Source of the DNA: UBA4416 sp031539425
GTDB lineage: Bacteria > Bacteroidota > Bacteroidia > B-17B0 > Aurantibacillaceae
Assembly: GCA_031539425.1 (NCBI GenBank)
Contig: JAVKLI010000093.1
Coordinates: 1-27,284, forward strand
Length of the DNA: 27,284 bases
Direction: 5' to 3'
Of the stretch, positions 25,618 to 27,284 are shown piece after piece (the first letter of the stretch is position 1; the number at the start of each line of letters is the position of its first letter). The notes below the pieces were generated by a model, which had not been told where the DNA came from, did no database searches, and saw only the letters and a list, made by a program, of their open reading frames with translations. Made by a program: the position numbers and the translations under genes.

Positions 25618-27082
25618 GTTTGCTCTTTATATGTTTTTTTTCTATAAAAAATATGGTTAAAACAAAACCAAAAAACAATAAATTATTAATTATTAATTTA
25701 AATATTTCAGAATTGTAATTTATATATTTTGTTACATAAAAAATTGCAAAAGATAAAACTGTAAACCATAATGTTCGATTTAATTTAAATGTGATTTGAA
25801 ATTTGTATTTTAAAACAAAAAAAGTTAATAACATCATAGTTAAATAAGAAATTAAAGTTGCCCAAGCACAAGCTACATAGCCATATTGCGGAATATAATA
25901 AAAATTTAAACCAACTGTTACAACGCTTCCTACAATTGTAATAAAAGTTCCATAAAGCGCATTGTTAGAAGTTTTAAACCATATAGAAATATTCCAAAAT
26001 ATTCCCAAACAAATATTGGCAATTAACAGTATAGGTACTACACCTATGCCTACTTGGTAGTTAAAGCTAATTACATTTTTTATCCAGCTTATATTAAGCG
26101 TTAGAAATAAAAAAAGTATTAAACAAAAAATAATGTAATAATGCGTTAAGTTATTTTGATGATGCTGTGAATTGAATTGTTTGGATGTTTTAAAAATAAA
26201 AGGTTCGATGGCTAGTTTAAAGGCTGTTGTAAAAATAGTAATAAGCATCGATAATTTATAACAGGCACCATATACCCCTAATTGGTAAGTTCCTTCATCA
26301 ATTGGCAGTAAATATTTTAATATAATTCTGTCAAATGTTTCATTGGTCATGCCTGCCAAACCAAGAATTAAAATGGGCAATGCGTAACGAAGCATTTTTT
26401 TATATAAAGTAAAGTCAAATGCAAAAGGTATTTTAAAAATGCTTGGTAGTATCATTATTAAACTTAGTACATTAGCAGCTACACCTGCTATAAAGGTATA
26501 ACCAACTCCAATATTTGGATTATAACATGAGGCTAAAAAAGCATTTGTATGTAAGTCGTGCTGTTGCTTACATATCACTAAAAAAAATACATTAACGCTA
26601 ATAAAAACTAATACATTAATACATTTATTTAAAGCAAATAAACTGGCTTTATTTTCAAATCTCAAGCGCATCAAAGGTAAGGCTAATAACGCATCTGTGG
26701 CTATTATTAAAGCACTCCAAATAATAAACTGCGTATTTAAATTATAGTTAGTTAATGATGAAAGATTTTGTGCATAAAAAATAAGCAGAGTAGTAAATAT
26801 TATTGTTGTAATTACTATAGATACAAAGGCAGTAGTATATACTTTTTTATTATCAGCATGTTGATTAGCAAAGTTTAAAAAAGCAGTTTCCATGCCATAT
26901 AAAAACATAATGTTTAAAAAACTGATATAAGAATAAAACTCTGTGTTAACTGAAAGTGTTTGAGGGTTTTTAAAAATATAAGTTAAAACTAACGCAAATA
27001 TATAAGTGATTAACCTAGGAAATATATTAGCCAAACCATAAATAAAAACTTGTGAGGCTAATTTTTTATAAATACCATTCAT
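25607..27082 (-). CDS. Second Wzx-like polysaccharide flippase (MOP superfamily)
   Basis: A 491-residue polytopic membrane protein with about 14 hydrophobic segments. The N-terminus (residues 8-40, VFIYGLANIFPRLITYIFA and following) resembles the first helices of PST/Wzx transporters, and GLAGMTNETFDRIILKYLLP (around 241-260) resembles the conserved mid-protein patch of the family. It would flip lipid-linked glycan intermediates across the inner membrane. It differs clearly in sequence from the flippase at 20169-21635. Its last 11 bases overlap the 3' end of the convergent serine hydrolase gene. No glycosyltransferase lies beside it in this window. Confidence 0.82.
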   Translation of the reverse strand: MNGIYKKLASQVFIYGLANIFPRLITYIFALVLTYIFKNPQTLSVNTEFYSYISFLNIMFLYGMETAFLNFANQHADNKKVYTTAFVSIVITTIIFTTLLIFYAQNLSSLTNYNLNTQFIIWSALIIATDALLALPLMRLRFENKASLFALNKCINVLVFISVNVFFLVICKQQHDLHTNAFLASCYNPNIGVGYTFIAGVAANVLSLIMILPSIFKIPFAFDFTLYKKMLRYALPILILGLAGMTNETFDRIILKYLLPIDEGTYQLGVYGACYKLSMLITIFTTAFKLAIEPFIFKTSKQFNSQHHQNNLTHYYIIFCLILFLFLTLNISWIKNVISFNYQVGIGVVPILLIANICLGIFWNISIWFKTSNNALYGTFITIVGSVVTVGLNFYYIPQYGYVACAWATLISYLTMMLLTFFVLKYKFQITFKLNRTLWFTVLSFAIFYVTKYINYNSEIFKLIINNLLFFGFVLTIFFIEKKHIKSKLNF

Positions 27083-27160
27083 AATTAAATGGTATAAAAA
27101 TACGTTAATATCTTTATAGTAAAGTCTATCTACATGGTTGTTTTTTTACTCCTTAACCAG

Positions 27161-27187
27161 CTTACCGCTTTGTAGTATAAAGCCACT
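27161..27187 (+). repeat. Imperfect direct repeat, copy 1
   Basis: A 27-base unit starting CTTACCGCT and ending ATAAAGCCACT. It matches copy 2 at 27243-27268 at its two ends (CTTAC-GCT and ATAAAGCCACT), with a variable middle. Confidence 0.55.
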
Positions 27188-27242
27188 TGGGCTGCTAAAC
27201 CTATAAAAATAAACTACTAAACAGCTTAGTTATGAAAAATAT

Positions 27243-27268
27243 CTTACAGCTCCATAAATAAAGCCACT
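27243..27268 (+). repeat. Imperfect direct repeat, copy 2
   Basis: A 26-base unit starting CTTACAGCT and ending ATAAAGCCACT, 55 bases after the end of copy 1. Further copies may lie beyond the window edge. Confidence 0.55.
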
Positions 27269-27284
27269 GCAAAGTAAAATAAAA

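Larger units (their letters stand above)
27083..27284. other. Right-edge stretch: no gene, imperfect repeats
   Basis: Every frame on both strands is broken by stops within about 30 codons, so no gene is supported. The minus strand has two short open stretches ending at 27147 and near 27121, which could be a degraded gene end, but neither is recognisable. Imperfect direct repeats occupy 27161-27187 and 27243-27268. Confidence 0.5.

Overview
The window is a strongly AT-rich stretch of a Bacteroidota chromosome. Four things support this: a secreted protein with a C-terminal type IX secretion (T9SS) sorting domain, several Bacteroidota-style lipoproteins and outer-membrane proteins, starts preceded by A/T-rich sequence rather than Shine-Dalgarno motifs, and promoter-like sites resembling TAnnTTTG instead of sigma70 boxes. 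No rRNA is present, so I do not go below phylum. Coding density is high, no gap exceeds 300 bases, and I see no insertion sequence, phage or CRISPR array. Most genes are ordinary chromosomal ones.

Layout. 125-3479 (minus): a long-chain acyl-CoA ligase whose end overlaps a large unknown lipoprotein. 3750-7808 (plus): an MbnP-like copper-protein homologue carrying a T9SS sorting domain, its partner MbnH/MauG-like di-heme cytochrome, a DUF420 membrane protein and ClpX. 7823-11346 (minus): a DUF6089-like outer-membrane protein, phosphoserine aminotransferase SerC and a GT39-like membrane glycosyltransferase. 11509-12962 (plus): an MFS transporter, tRNA-Ser(GCU) and a strong terminator. 13117-16716 (minus): a PyrR-like phosphoribosyltransferase, Lon and RecR. 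16806-18838 (plus): a TPMT-family methyltransferase overlapping a CstB-like persulfide dioxygenase/rhodanese. 18862-21635 (minus): a Wzx-like flippase and a GT4 glycosyltransferase. 21879-25617 (plus): an unknown lipoprotein, an APC permease and a serine hydrolase split by a frameshift in an A10 run. 25607-27082 (minus): a second flippase. The last 200 bases hold an imperfect repeat and no convincing gene.

How the genes work together. The MbnP/MbnH pair is the most distinctive module. In the characterised family, MbnH oxidises a tryptophan of MbnP so that MbnP binds Cu(I). Here MbnP appears destined for the cell surface, and MbnH has a clear lipoprotein signal but no ordinary start codon in front of it. 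The TPMT/CstB pair looks like a reactive-sulfur detoxification unit. The lipoprotein/permease/serine-hydrolase run looks like an envelope operon of unknown purpose. The flippases and glycosyltransferases belong to surface-glycan synthesis. ClpX, Lon, RecR and SerC are housekeeping.

The observations I consider most worth a second look are the missing MbnH start codon, the T9SS-tagged MbnP, the A10 frameshift, the EF-hand-like loop in the DUF420 protein, the TPMT/CstB coupling and a possible orphan small transcript beside tRNA-Ser.
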